This document shows positions 23,830 to 32,430 of a stretch of DNA of 64,000 nucleotides, piece after piece. Position 1 is the first letter of the stretch, and the number at the start of each line of letters is the position of its first letter. Origin of the DNA: Janthinobacterium sp. 64 (GTDB taxonomy: Bacteria > Pseudomonadota > Gammaproteobacteria > Burkholderiales > Burkholderiaceae_D); contig NZ_PHUG01000001.1 in the NCBI RefSeq assembly GCF_002813325.1, forward strand, positions 4,464,001 to 4,528,000, read 5' to 3'. Position numbers and translations under genes: made by a program. The notes beneath the pieces are model-generated. The model made no database searches and had not been told where the DNA came from. It saw nothing but the letters and a program-made list of their open reading frames with translations.

Positions 23830-25365
23830 ATGCATAAAAATATAACAAAATTGCTCGCCGGGATAGCCTGCCTGTGTGCGTTTGGCGTCGCCACGCCAAG
23901 CTTTGCCGATGCGCCCGCCAAGACGGAGGCGGCCACGACCACGGCCGTCGCCGCCCCTGCCGTCACGCCCGTACCTGACGCCGCGCCCGCTGCCGCCGCG
24001 CCGGCCCCGGCCGCTGCCGCGCCAGCCGCCGCGCCCGTCGCCAACAAGGGCGATACCAGTTTCATGATGATCAGCACCTTGCTGGTGATCTTGATGACCA
24101 TCCCCGGCCTGGCCCTGTTCTACGGCGGCCTGGTGCGCTCGAAGAACATGCTGTCGGTGCTGATGCAGGTGTTCATGGTGTTCGCGCTGGTCATCGTGCT
24201 GTGGTGCATCTATGGCTACTCGATTGCCTTCACGGAAAAAACCGCCTTCTTCGGTGGCTTCGACCGCCTGTTCCTGAACGGCATCTGGGATCCGGCTAAA
24301 GGCACGTTTGCCGCCGCCGCTACCTTCAGCAAGGGTGTCGTCATTCCCGAGTTCGTGTTCGTCGCTTTCCAGGGCACGTTTGCCGCCATCACCTGCGCGC
24401 TGATCGTCGGCGCCTTTGCCGAACGCGCCAAGTTTTCCGCCGTGCTCGCCTTCGTCGTGCTGTGGTTCACGTTTGCCTACCTGCCAGCGGCCCATATGGT
24501 GTGGTTCTGGACCGGTCCTGACCTGATCACCAACGCCGCCACCTCGGCCAGCGAAGCCCTGAAGGCGGGCTGGATCTGGCAAAAAGGCGCGCTGGACTTC
24601 GCCGGCGGCACCGTGGTGCACATCAACGCCGCCGTTGCCGGCCTGGTCGGTGCCATCATGATCGGCAAGCGCGTCGGCTACGGCCGCGAATCGATGGCGC
24701 CGCACTCGCTGACGATGACCATGATCGGTGCCTCGCTGCTGTGGGTGGGCTGGTTCGGTTTCAATGCCGGTTCCTCGCTGGAAGCGGGCGACGTCGCGGC
24801 CCTGGCCTTCGTCAACACCTTGCTGGCCACTGCCGCCGCCACCCTGTCGTGGGTATTTGGCGAGTGGATCAGCAAAGGCAAGCCATCGATGCTCGGCGGC
24901 GCCTCCGGCGCGGTGGCCGGCCTGGTGGCGATCACCCCGGCAGCCGGCTTTGTCGGTCCGATGGGCGGCCTGGTCATGGGCTTGCTGGCCGGTATCGTCT
25001 GCCTGTGGGGCGTGAATGGCCTGAAACGCCTGATCGGCGCCGACGATTCGCTCGACGTGTTCGGCGTGCATGGCGTGGGTGGTATCCTCGGCGCCCTGCT
25101 GACGGGTGTGTTTGCGGCACCACAACTGGGCGGCCAGGGCATCTTCGACTATGTCACCAACAAGATGTCGGCGGATCCCTATTCCATCGGCCATCAGGTG
25201 TGGGTGCAGGCGCAAGCAGTCGGCACCACCATTATCTGGTCGGCCGTGGTCTCCGTCATCGCCTATAAACTGGTCGACATCGTCATCGGCCTGCGCGTAC
25301 CGGAAGAAGAAGAGCGCGAAGGCCTCGATATCACGAGCCACGGCGAGCAGGCGTATCATGGTTAA
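23830..25365 (+). CDS. amtB: ammonium transporter AmtB
   Basis: This 511-residue protein has a cleavable signal peptide (to about residue 26), then an Ala/Pro-rich extension of about 45 residues, then the 11-helix Amt core. Family signatures are FYGGLVRSKN, FAGGTVVHINA (first pore His), WFGFNAGSSLEAG and VHGVGGILGALLTG (second pore His). It conducts ammonium/ammonia across the inner membrane and is gated by the adjacent GlnK. The ATG at 23830 is preferred to the TTG at 23827; AAGGGGAA lies upstream. The periplasmic Ala/Pro-rich extension is longer than in E. coli AmtB. Confidence 0.96.
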   Translation: MHKNITKLLAGIACLCAFGVATPSFADAPAKTEAATTTAVAAPAVTPVPDAAPAAAAPAPAAAAPAAAPVANKGDTSFMMISTLLVILMTIPGLALFYGGLVRSKNMLSVLMQVFMVFALVIVLWCIYGYSIAFTEKTAFFGGFDRLFLNGIWDPAKGTFAAAATFSKGVVIPEFVFVAFQGTFAAITCALIVGAFAERAKFSAVLAFVVLWFTFAYLPAAHMVWFWTGPDLITNAATSASEALKAGWIWQKGALDFAGGTVVHINAAVAGLVGAIMIGKRVGYGRESMAPHSLTMTMIGASLLWVGWFGFNAGSSLEAGDVAALAFVNTLLATAAATLSWVFGEWISKGKPSMLGGASGAVAGLVAITPAAGFVGPMGGLVMGLLAGIVCLWGVNGLKRLIGADDSLDVFGVHGVGGILGALLTGVFAAPQLGGQGIFDYVTNKMSADPYSIGHQVWVQAQAVGTTIIWSAVVSVIAYKLVDIVIGLRVPEEEEREGLDITSHGEQAYHG

Positions 25366-25414
25366 ATAATCACTATCTGGCATGCCAGCGCCCCGGCGCG
25401 GCATGTCCGGCTGG

Positions 25415-25446
25415 AAAAGGCGCCTCATTGAGGTGCCTTTTTTTCG
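25415..25446 (+). terminator. terminator after amtB
   Basis: AAAGGCGCCTCA pairs with TGAGGTGCCTTT (one mismatch), followed by TTTTTTT and then CG. A second hairpin without a T-run (CATGCC...GGCATG, 25381-25404) lies just before it. Confidence 0.8.
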
Positions 25447-25569
25447 TTGTGGGAATGTAAAAGGTCTTTAAAACAAGGCTTTTGCCCCGATTTGGGGTAC
25501 TTACACGGTAATATAGTCGGCAGTTCTGTGTGCTTTTTTGAATACTGCACATAATTTAAGGATGTAACT

Positions 25570-26868
25570 ATGGTTCCCCATCTCGTCACGGCCCTGACCG
25601 GACCGCTGCTCGACCTCGAAAAAAAGATTCTGGCCGCGACGCCGGCCATTGAGCGCTGGTTCCGCATGGAGTGGCAAGAGCATACGCCGCCCTTCTATTG
25701 CTCGGTAGACTTGCGCAACGCCGGCTACAAGCTGGCGCCCGTCGATACCAATCTGTTCCCTGGCGGTTTTCATAACCTGGCCACGGAAATGCTGCCCCTG
25801 TCCGTGCAGGCGGCCATGGCCGCCATCGACAAGTATTGCCCGGACGCCCGCAACCTGCTGATCGTGCCGGAATTGCACAACACCACGCCGCAGTACCTGC
25901 AAAACGTGGCGCGACTGATGCAGATCTTCCGCCAGACGGGACTGCACGTGCGCTTCGGCTCCTGGTCGCCCGAGATCACCCAGCCGACACCGTTGGCGTT
26001 GCCAGATGGCAACATGCTCGTCATCGAGCCGCTCGTGCGCCTGAACAATGGCCGCCGCCTGGGCTTGAAGGATTTCGACCCGTGCACGATTCTGCTGAAT
26101 AACGACTTGTCGGACGGCATCCCCGATATCTTGCAAAATATTCATGAGCAAAGCCTGCTGCCGCCCTTGCACGCGGGCTGGGCCTTGCGTCGCAAGAGCA
26201 ACCACTACACGGCCTACGATGAAGTGGTGAAAAAATTCGGCAAGATGATCGATGTCGATCCGTGGATGCTCAATCCCTTCCACGCCAAGTGCAGCGACGT
26301 CAATTTCCAGGAAGGCGAGGGCGAAGATGCGCTGGCCGCCAGCGTCGACGTGCTGCTGGCCAAGATCCGCAAGAAATACAAGGAATACGGCATCAAGGAA
26401 AAACCGTTCGTCATCGTCAAGCCCGATGCGGGCACATATGGCACGGGCATCATGACGGTGCGCGACGCCAGCGAAGTGCGCGACCTGTCGCGCAAGCAGC
26501 GCGAAAAAATGTCGATCGTCAAGGATGGCCAGCTGGTGACCGACGTGATCATCCAGGAAGGCGTGCCGACCTTTGAAAGCATCAAGGATGCCGTGGCCGA
26601 ACCCGTCGTCTACATGATCGACCGCTACGTGGTGGGCGGCTTCTACCGCGTGCATGCGGAAAAGGGCGTGGACCAGAACCTGAACGCGCCCGGTTCGCAG
26701 TACGTGCCGCTGGCGTTTGCCCAGCAGCATGCCGTGCCGGATTTGAAGGCCAAGCCGGGCACTGCCGCGCCGAACCGCTTCTATGTGTACGGCGTGGTGG
26801 CGCGCCTGGCTTTGCTGGCCGCGTCGCTGGAAATGGAGCGCACGGACCCGAATCCCGAGGTGTATTGA
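25570..26868 (+). CDS. gshA: glutamate-cysteine ligase
   Basis: This 432-residue enzyme joins glutamate and cysteine, the first step of glutathione synthesis. It belongs to the type found in Acidithiobacillus and betaproteobacteria rather than the E. coli GshA fold family. Recognisable stretches are FYCSVDLRNAGYKLAPVDTN near the N-terminus, NLLIVPELHNTTP in the middle and KPDAGTYGTGIMTV. gshB follows 97 bp downstream, so the pathway is complete here. The start at 25570 follows AAGGATGTAACT. Confidence 0.93.
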   Translation: MVPHLVTALTGPLLDLEKKILAATPAIERWFRMEWQEHTPPFYCSVDLRNAGYKLAPVDTNLFPGGFHNLATEMLPLSVQAAMAAIDKYCPDARNLLIVPELHNTTPQYLQNVARLMQIFRQTGLHVRFGSWSPEITQPTPLALPDGNMLVIEPLVRLNNGRRLGLKDFDPCTILLNNDLSDGIPDILQNIHEQSLLPPLHAGWALRRKSNHYTAYDEVVKKFGKMIDVDPWMLNPFHAKCSDVNFQEGEGEDALAASVDVLLAKIRKKYKEYGIKEKPFVIVKPDAGTYGTGIMTVRDASEVRDLSRKQREKMSIVKDGQLVTDVIIQEGVPTFESIKDAVAEPVVYMIDRYVVGGFYRVHAEKGVDQNLNAPGSQYVPLAFAQQHAVPDLKAKPGTAAPNRFYVYGVVARLALLAASLEMERTDPNPEVY

Positions 26869-26965
26869 TCCACCACGGAGGCTTGCCGGGCGCGGCGACT
26901 ACCGCGCCTGGCGATCTCGGCTAGAATCAAGCATTCCTTATCCAGGCTCCCCGATTGGACGCACC

Positions 26966-27922
26966 ATGAAAATTGCATTCCTTGCCGACCCGCTGGCAGG
27001 CTTCAAGACTTACAAAGATTCCACCTTCGCCATGATGCGCGAGGCGGCCAAACGCGGCCACGCCGTGTATGCCTTCGAACAGAAGGACATGGCGCTGGAA
27101 GAGGGCATCGTCACGGCATTGGTAAAACATATCGAGCTGACCGGCGACGAACACGACTGGTACAAGGTCGTCTCGACCGAGGAAGTACGGCTGTCCACCC
27201 TGGACGCCATCATCGAGCGCAAGGATCCGCCGTTCGACATGGAATACGTGTACGGCACGTATCTGCTGGAGCTGGCGGAAAAGCAGGGTGCCTGTGTCTT
27301 CAACAAGCCGTCCGCCATCCGCGACAACAATGAAAAGCTGGCCATTGCCCAGTTTTCCGAATTCACCTCGCCAACCCTGGTCACGTCGGACGAAGCGCGC
27401 CTGCGCGCCTTCCACGCCAAACACCAGGACGTCATCTTCAAGCCGCTCGACGGCATGGGCGGCACGGGCATCTTCCGCGTCAAGGCCGATGGCCTGAACC
27501 TGGGCGCCATCATCGAGACGCTGACGGACAACGGCGCGCAAACCATCATGGCGCAGCGTTTTATCGCCGACATCGACAAAGGCGACAAGCGCATCCTCGT
27601 CATCGGCGGCAAGCCGGTGCCGTTTTCGCTGGCGCGCATCCCGCAGGCGGGTGAAGTGCGCGGCAACCTGGCCGCCGGCGGCACGGGCGTCGCGCAGCCA
27701 TTGACGGCGCGCGACCTGGAAATCGCAGAAAAGCTTGGCCCGATCCTGGCCGCGCGCGGCCTGATGCTGGTAGGATTGGACGTGATCGGCGACTATCTGA
27801 CGGAAGTCAATGTCACCAGCCCGACCTGCTTCCAGGAAATCATGCAGCAGACGGGTTTTGACGTGGCGGCCATGTTTGTCGACGCCGTCGAGCATGGCGT
27901 TGCGCAAGCGCAGCAGCGCTAG
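26966..27922 (+). CDS. gshB: glutathione synthetase
   Basis: This 318-residue ATP-grasp enzyme adds glycine to gamma-glutamylcysteine. The N-terminal domain starts MKIAFLADPLAGFKTYKDS. The ATP-binding region has KPLDGMGGTGIF, and the C-terminal part carries GDKRILVIGGKPVPF, RGNLAAGG and VTSPTCFQEI, all typical of GshB. It follows gshA and precedes the PTS EIIA gene by 8 bp, so EIIA is probably on the same transcript. Confidence 0.96.
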   Translation: MKIAFLADPLAGFKTYKDSTFAMMREAAKRGHAVYAFEQKDMALEEGIVTALVKHIELTGDEHDWYKVVSTEEVRLSTLDAIIERKDPPFDMEYVYGTYLLELAEKQGACVFNKPSAIRDNNEKLAIAQFSEFTSPTLVTSDEARLRAFHAKHQDVIFKPLDGMGGTGIFRVKADGLNLGAIIETLTDNGAQTIMAQRFIADIDKGDKRILVIGGKPVPFSLARIPQAGEVRGNLAAGGTGVAQPLTARDLEIAEKLGPILAARGLMLVGLDVIGDYLTEVNVTSPTCFQEIMQQTGFDVAAMFVDAVEHGVAQAQQR

Positions 27923-27930
27923 AAGGTGAA

Positions 27931-28341
27931 ATGACTATGGTAGGGATTTTGCTCATGACACATGCACCGCTGGGACAGGCCTTCATCGCCGCCTGCGCGC
28001 ATGTGTTTCGGGGGCCAACGGAACGGTTTGAAGCCATCGACGTCGTCGCCGACCAGGACCTGGCGGAAGTGCAGAAGCTGGCGTCGGACGCCATCTGCCG
28101 CCTCGACGACGGTTCCGGCGTGCTGGTGATTACCGACGTGAAGGGCGGCACGCCGTCGAACTGCTGCAACAAGCTGGCCGATGCGGGGCGGGTGGAAGTC
28201 ATCGCCGGCATCAGCCTGCCGATGCTGCTGCGCGCCATCACGTATCGCCGCGACACGCTCGACGTGGTGGTGGAGATGGCGCTGGCCGGTGCGCAAAGCG
28301 GCGCCGTGCGCGTCGATAACCGCATTCGCGTGGGCGAGTAA
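27931..28341 (+). CDS. PTS EIIA component, mannose/fructose family (regulatory PTS)
   Basis: This 136-residue single-domain EIIA of the mannose family begins MTMVGILLMTHAPLGQAF; His11 is the predicted phosphorylation site. TDVKGGTPSN and ISLPMLLRAITYR are typical of the fold. HPr and EI follow, but no EIIB or EIIC sugar permease gene is nearby. The system is therefore probably regulatory, as described for betaproteobacterial PTS linked to carbon, nitrogen or polyhydroxybutyrate control. Translation could also start at the Met two codons downstream. Confidence 0.9.
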   Translation: MTMVGILLMTHAPLGQAFIAACAHVFRGPTERFEAIDVVADQDLAEVQKLASDAICRLDDGSGVLVITDVKGGTPSNCCNKLADAGRVEVIAGISLPMLLRAITYRRDTLDVVVEMALAGAQSGAVRVDNRIRVGE

Positions 28342-28353
28342 AGAGTGACATGG

Positions 28354-28380
28354 CCGCCGCCCTGAAGGCGGCGGGTTTTA
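28354..28380 (+). terminator. hairpin/attenuator between EIIA and HPr genes
   Basis: CCGCCGCC pairs perfectly with GGCGGCGG around a five-base loop, followed by GTTTTAT. The short T-run suggests partial termination, lowering transcription into ptsH-ptsI unless they have their own promoter. Confidence 0.55.
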
Positions 28381-28433
28381 TAGGCAAAGGCTGGCAACAA
28401 TGCAGTGCATTCAGGGATAGAGACCATACAAAA

Positions 28434-28703
28434 ATGATTCAAAAAGAACTCGAAATCATCAACAAGCTGGGACTGCACGCACGCGCCTCCGCCAAATTTA
28501 CCCAGCTCGCCGCCAAGTTCAAGAGCGACGTCTGGCTGACCCGCAACGCGCGCCGCATCAACGCCAAGTCCATCATGGGCGTGATGATGCTGGCCGCCGG
28601 CAAGGGTGCAAAAGTGACCCTGGAAGCCGAGGGCGATGATGAGCAGGCATGTGTCGATGCGCTCACCGCCCTGATTAATGACAGGTTTGGCGAAGGCGAG
28701 TAA
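28434..28703 (+). CDS. ptsH: phosphocarrier protein HPr
   Basis: This 89-residue HPr has the phosphorylated His15 in NKLGLHARASAKF and a Ser46 equivalent in NAKSIMGVMMLA. It carries phosphate from EI to EIIA. The ATG at 28434 gives the normal HPr length; the open frame upstream has no family match. It is 45 bp upstream of ptsI and probably co-transcribed with it. Ser46 hints at regulation by an HPr kinase, which is not in this window. Confidence 0.96.
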   Translation: MIQKELEIINKLGLHARASAKFTQLAAKFKSDVWLTRNARRINAKSIMGVMMLAAGKGAKVTLEAEGDDEQACVDALTALINDRFGEGE

Positions 28704-28747
28704 TGCCTGCCGAACGTAGCTGCAGCCGCATTCCGACAGGTCACCCC

Positions 28748-30490
28748 ATGGCATCTTTCACGCTCCACGGCATCCCGGTCTCCCGCGGCATCGCCATTGG
28801 CCGCGCGCATCTGCTGGCGCCGGCCGCCCTTGACGTCAAACACTACCTGGTCGCCCAGGAACAGATCGAAGCCGAAGTCCAGCGTCTGCAAAACGCCATC
28901 GCCGCCGTTCACAAGGAACTGCAAACCCTGTGGAACGAGCTGCCGAAAGATGCGCCCACCGAACTGGGCGCGTTCATCGACGTGCATGCGCTGATCCTGT
29001 CGGACCCGTTGATCGCCGAAGCGCCGCTCGACATCATCCGTTCGCGCCATTACAACGCCGAATGGGCGCTGCTGACGCAAATCGACGAATTATCGGCGCA
29101 GTTCGACGAAATCGAAGACCCGTATCTGCGCGAGCGCAAGGCCGATATCCAGCAAGTGGCCGAGCGCGTGCTGAAGGTCTTGCTGGGCACGGAACAGCTG
29201 CTGCCCAAGGCGGCCACGGCGGATGAGCTGGTGGCGCAGATGATCGTCGTCGCGCACGATATTTCTCCGGCCGACATGCTGCAGTTCCGCGACCGCTCCT
29301 TCATCGGCTTCATTACCGACGTGGGCGGGCAGAACTCGCACACGGCCATCGTCGCGCGCAGCCTCGATATCCCGGCCGCCGTCGGCATGTCGCAGGCGTC
29401 GATGCTGATCGAGCAGGACGACTGGCTGATCATCGACGGCGACGCCGGCGTCGTCATCGCCAACCCCAGCGCGCTGGTGCTGGAGCAGTACCGCGAGCGC
29501 CAGACGGCCATGCAGCGCGCGCGCAAGAAGCTGGGCAAGCTGAAAAAGACGCCGGCCGTCACCAAATGCGGTACCCCCATCACCCTGCTGGCGAATATCG
29601 AACTGCCCGAGGATTGTCCGTTTGCGCTGGAGTCCGGCGCCAGCGGCGTGGGCCTGTTCCGCTCCGAATTCCTGTTCATGGGCCGCGCCCACAAGATTCC
29701 CACCGAGGATGAACAGTTCGAGGCTTACCGCAACACGGTGCAGTCGATGAAAGGGCGCGTGGTGACCATCCGCACGCTTGACATCGGCGCCGACAAGCCG
29801 CTCGACCAGTCCGACCATACGGCCTTGAATCCCGCGCTGGGCTTGCGCGCCATCCGTTACTGCCTGGCCGAGCCGCAACTGTTCCTGACGCAGCTGCGGG
29901 CGATCCTGCGCGCCTCGGCCTTCGGCAAGGTGCGTATCCTGATCCCCATGCTCGCGCATGCGTTCGAGATCGACCAGTCGCTGGCCATGATCGCGCAAGC
30001 GAAGGCCAGCCTGCGCGAGGAGGGCGTCAAGTTCGACGACGAGGTCGAGGTGGGCGCCATGATCGAGATTCCCGCCGCGGCGCTGGCCTTGCCCATGTTC
30101 GTCAAGCGCATGGATTTCCTGTCGATCGGCACGAATGACCTGATCCAGTACACGCTGGCCATCGACCGCGTGGATTATGAGGTGGCGCATTTGTACAATC
30201 CGCTGCACCCGGCCGTGCTGCAACTGATCTCGATGACGATCGCGGCCGGCCACAAGGCGGGCATCGACGTGGCCGTGTGCGGCGAAATGGCGGGCGACGT
30301 TAAGCTCACGCGCTTGCTGCTGGGCATGGGACTGCGCGAGTTTTCCATGCATCCGGCCCAGCTGCTGGCGGTCAAGCAAGAGATCCTCAACAGCGACCTG
30401 GGCCTGATTGCGCCACAAATGCGCAAAATTATGCGTTCCATGGAACCAAATGTGATCGCGGAAGCCGTACAACAGTTGCAGCTCATGTAA
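28748..30490 (+). CDS. ptsI: PTS enzyme I (phosphoenolpyruvate-protein phosphotransferase)
   Basis: This 580-residue enzyme uses PEP to phosphorylate itself and then HPr. The N-terminal HPr-binding and His domain starts FTLHGIPVSRGIAIG; the active His198 is in GGQNSHTAIVARS. The C-terminal PEP-binding barrel has GVGLFRSEFLFM, IRTLDIGADKP, GAMIEIPAAAL and VAVCGEMAGD, where the active-site Cys is expected. The ATG at 28748 was chosen by homology of the start, with CAGGTCACC upstream. It is the last gene of the PTS cluster. Confidence 0.97.
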   Translation: MASFTLHGIPVSRGIAIGRAHLLAPAALDVKHYLVAQEQIEAEVQRLQNAIAAVHKELQTLWNELPKDAPTELGAFIDVHALILSDPLIAEAPLDIIRSRHYNAEWALLTQIDELSAQFDEIEDPYLRERKADIQQVAERVLKVLLGTEQLLPKAATADELVAQMIVVAHDISPADMLQFRDRSFIGFITDVGGQNSHTAIVARSLDIPAAVGMSQASMLIEQDDWLIIDGDAGVVIANPSALVLEQYRERQTAMQRARKKLGKLKKTPAVTKCGTPITLLANIELPEDCPFALESGASGVGLFRSEFLFMGRAHKIPTEDEQFEAYRNTVQSMKGRVVTIRTLDIGADKPLDQSDHTALNPALGLRAIRYCLAEPQLFLTQLRAILRASAFGKVRILIPMLAHAFEIDQSLAMIAQAKASLREEGVKFDDEVEVGAMIEIPAAALALPMFVKRMDFLSIGTNDLIQYTLAIDRVDYEVAHLYNPLHPAVLQLISMTIAAGHKAGIDVAVCGEMAGDVKLTRLLLGMGLREFSMHPAQLLAVKQEILNSDLGLIAPQMRKIMRSMEPNVIAEAVQQLQLM

Positions 30491-30502
30491 ACTGTCACCT
30501 TA

Positions 30503-30599
30503 AGCATCAGGACACGTCGCGCGCGGCAAGAGGTGTCCTGATGCTACAGTTGCAGCACCTATCATCGCGGTGCTGCATCGACCATGGCCCGTGGGGCCA
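30503..30599 (+). other. structured metX leader: three consecutive stem-loops
   Basis: Stem 1 is a 13-bp perfect pairing (30503-30515 with 30533-30545). Stem 2 is a 9-bp perfect pairing (30551-30559 with 30569-30577). Stem 3 is TGGCCC-GTG-GGGCCA (30585-30599). No T-run follows any of them, and I do not recognise a known riboswitch. Stem 1 may also end the ptsI transcript. Confidence 0.55.
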
Positions 30600-30622
30600 C
30601 CTCCTTTTATAAACCGACACAC

Positions 30623-31822
30623 ATGTCATCCATTGGAATCGTTTCGCCGCAAACCATGTATTTTGCGCAACCCCTGCAGCTGCAAAGCGGTGCATCGCTG
30701 CGCGACTATATGTTGATGTATGAAACCTACGGCACCCTGAACGCCGACAAATCGAACGCGGTGCTGGTCTGCCACGCCCTGAACGCCTCGCACCACGTGG
30801 CCGGCGTCTACGCGGACGAGCCGAAAAGCACGGGCTGGTGGGACAATATGGTGGGACCGGGCAAGCCGCTCGACACCAATAAATTTTTCGTCATCGGCGT
30901 CAACAACCTCGGTTCCTGCTTCGGCTCGACGGGCCCCATGCACACCAATCCCGCCACCGGCAAGCCGTATGGCGCCTCTTTCCCCGTCGTCACGGTGGAA
31001 GACTGGGTCAGCGCGCAGGCGCGCCTGGCCGATGAACTGGGCATCACCCGGTTCGCCGCCGTGATGGGAGGGTCTTTGGGCGGCATGCAGGCGCTGGCGT
31101 GGAGCATCATGTTCCCCGAGCGGCTGCGCCACTGCGTGGTGATCGCCTCGACGGCCAAACTGTCGGCGCAAAACATCGCCTTCAATGACGTGGCGCGCCA
31201 GGCCATCCTGTCCGACCCCGATTACCATGGCGGCGACTTCTATGCGCACGGCGTGGTGCCGAAGAACGGCTTGCGCGTGGCGCGCATGGTGGGCCACATC
31301 ACGTATCTGTCGAATGACGACATGGCCGAGAAATTCGGCCGCAAGCTGCGCGATGCAGCGCAGACGGGCGACTACAAATTCGGCTTCGGTATCGACTTCG
31401 AGATTGAATCGTACTTGCGCTACCAGGGCGACAAGTTCTCCGAATACTTCGACGCGAACACCTACCTGCTCATTACCAAGGCGCTCGACTACTTCGATCC
31501 GGCGCGCGCGCATGGCGGCGACCTGGCCAAGGCCCTGTCGGGCACCAAGGCCAAGTTCTTCCTCGCCTCGTTTTCCACCGACTGGCGCTTCTCGCCCGAG
31601 CGCAGCCGCGAAATCGTCGAAGCGCTGGTCTGCAACCGCCGCCAGGTCACGTATGCGGAAATCGACGCGCCGCACGGCCACGACGCCTTTTTGCTGGAAG
31701 ATGCGCGCTACATGAACATGGTGCGCGCCTATTATGGCCAGGTATGGAACGACATCGGGGCGGGCTTGCCCGCTCCCGCACAGCACACCGCCGTCCGCCA
31801 GGGCGCCAAGGAGATCGCATGA
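30623..31822 (+). CDS. metX: homoserine O-acyltransferase
   Basis: This 399-residue alpha/beta hydrolase-fold enzyme acylates homoserine for methionine synthesis. Signatures are [29 protein letters not shown], the nucleophile elbow [12 protein letters not shown] (Ser) and the C-terminal catalytic His in [12 protein letters not shown]. Whether it uses acetyl- or succinyl-CoA cannot be read reliably here. The start chosen (ATG 30623, MSSIGIVSP) matches the family; an upstream ATG at 30584 lies inside a hairpin. It overlaps metW by ATGA. Confidence 0.93.
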   Translation: MSSIGIVSPQTMYFAQPLQLQSGASLRDYMLMYETYGTLNADKSNAVLVCHALNASHHVAGVYADEPKSTGWWDNMVGPGKPLDTNKFFVIGVNNLGSCFGSTGPMHTNPATGKPYGASFPVVTVEDWVSAQARLADELGITRFAAVMGGSLGGMQALAWSIMFPERLRHCVVIASTAKLSAQNIAFNDVARQAILSDPDYHGGDFYAHGVVPKNGLRVARMVGHITYLSNDDMAEKFGRKLRDAAQTGDYKFGFGIDFEIESYLRYQGDKFSEYFDANTYLLITKALDYFDPARAHGGDLAKALSGTKAKFFLASFSTDWRFSPERSREIVEALVCNRRQVTYAEIDAPHGHDAFLLEDARYMNMVRAYYGQVWNDIGAGLPAPAQHTAVRQGAKEIA

Positions 31823-32430
31823 CTTTTGACGAATTGAGCGCGCTGCGCCCCGACCTGGCCTTCATCGCCCACTGGGTGCCGAACAATGCGCACGTGCTGG
31901 ACGTGGGCTGCGGCGAAGGCGTGATGCTGCAGTATCTGCAAAGCGACAAGGAATGCAGCGGCTATGGTATCGAGATCGCCGACGACAAGGTGCTGGCCAG
32001 TACCCTGCGCGGCGTGAACGTGATCCAGCAAGACATGGAAAAGGGCCTGGCCATCTTTGGCGACAACAGCTTCGATACGGTGCTGTGCCTGTCCTCGCTG
32101 CAGATGATGAAGCAGGTCGAGCCGCTGCTGCGCGACATCGTGCGCGTGGGCGCCGAAGCCATCGTCTCGTTCCCCAATTTCGCCTACTGGCCGCACCGCG
32201 TGGCATTGCTGAAAGGGCGCATGCCCGTGTCGAAATCGCTGCCCTACCAGTGGTACGACACGCCCAACGTGCGCTGTGCCACCATCAACGACTTCCGCGA
32301 ACTGGCCGAGGAATGCGGCCTGGAAGTGATCGAATGCGTGGCCCTGGCCGAAGGCAAGATGGTCTCCGTGCTGCCGAACCTGCGCGGCGACCTGGCCGTC
32401 TTCCGCCTGCGTAAAAAAGCGGTGCATTGA
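31819..32430 (+). CDS. metW: methionine biosynthesis protein MetW
   Basis: This 203-residue methyltransferase-like protein has a SAM-binding motif [16 protein letters not shown] (about residues 21-35), and the family stretch [14 protein letters not shown]. MetW is almost always encoded directly after metX; in some proteobacteria it is needed for full MetX activity rather than being a known methyltransferase. The start overlaps the metX stop in ATGA, and the stop overlaps the next start in TGATG, indicating tight translational coupling. Confidence 0.93.
   Translation: MTFDELSALRPDLAFIAHWVPNNAHVLDVGCGEGVMLQYLQSDKECSGYGIEIADDKVLASTLRGVNVIQQDMEKGLAIFGDNSFDTVLCLSSLQMMKQVEPLLRDIVRVGAEAIVSFPNFAYWPHRVALLKGRMPVSKSLPYQWYDTPNVRCATINDFRELAEECGLEVIECVALAEGKMVSVLPNLRGDLAVFRLRKKAVH

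Noticed and set aside
30503..30599. Known SAM riboswitch upstream of metX
   Set aside because: The hairpins do not show a SAM-I, SAM-II or SAH consensus that I can recognise, so only a structured leader is reported.
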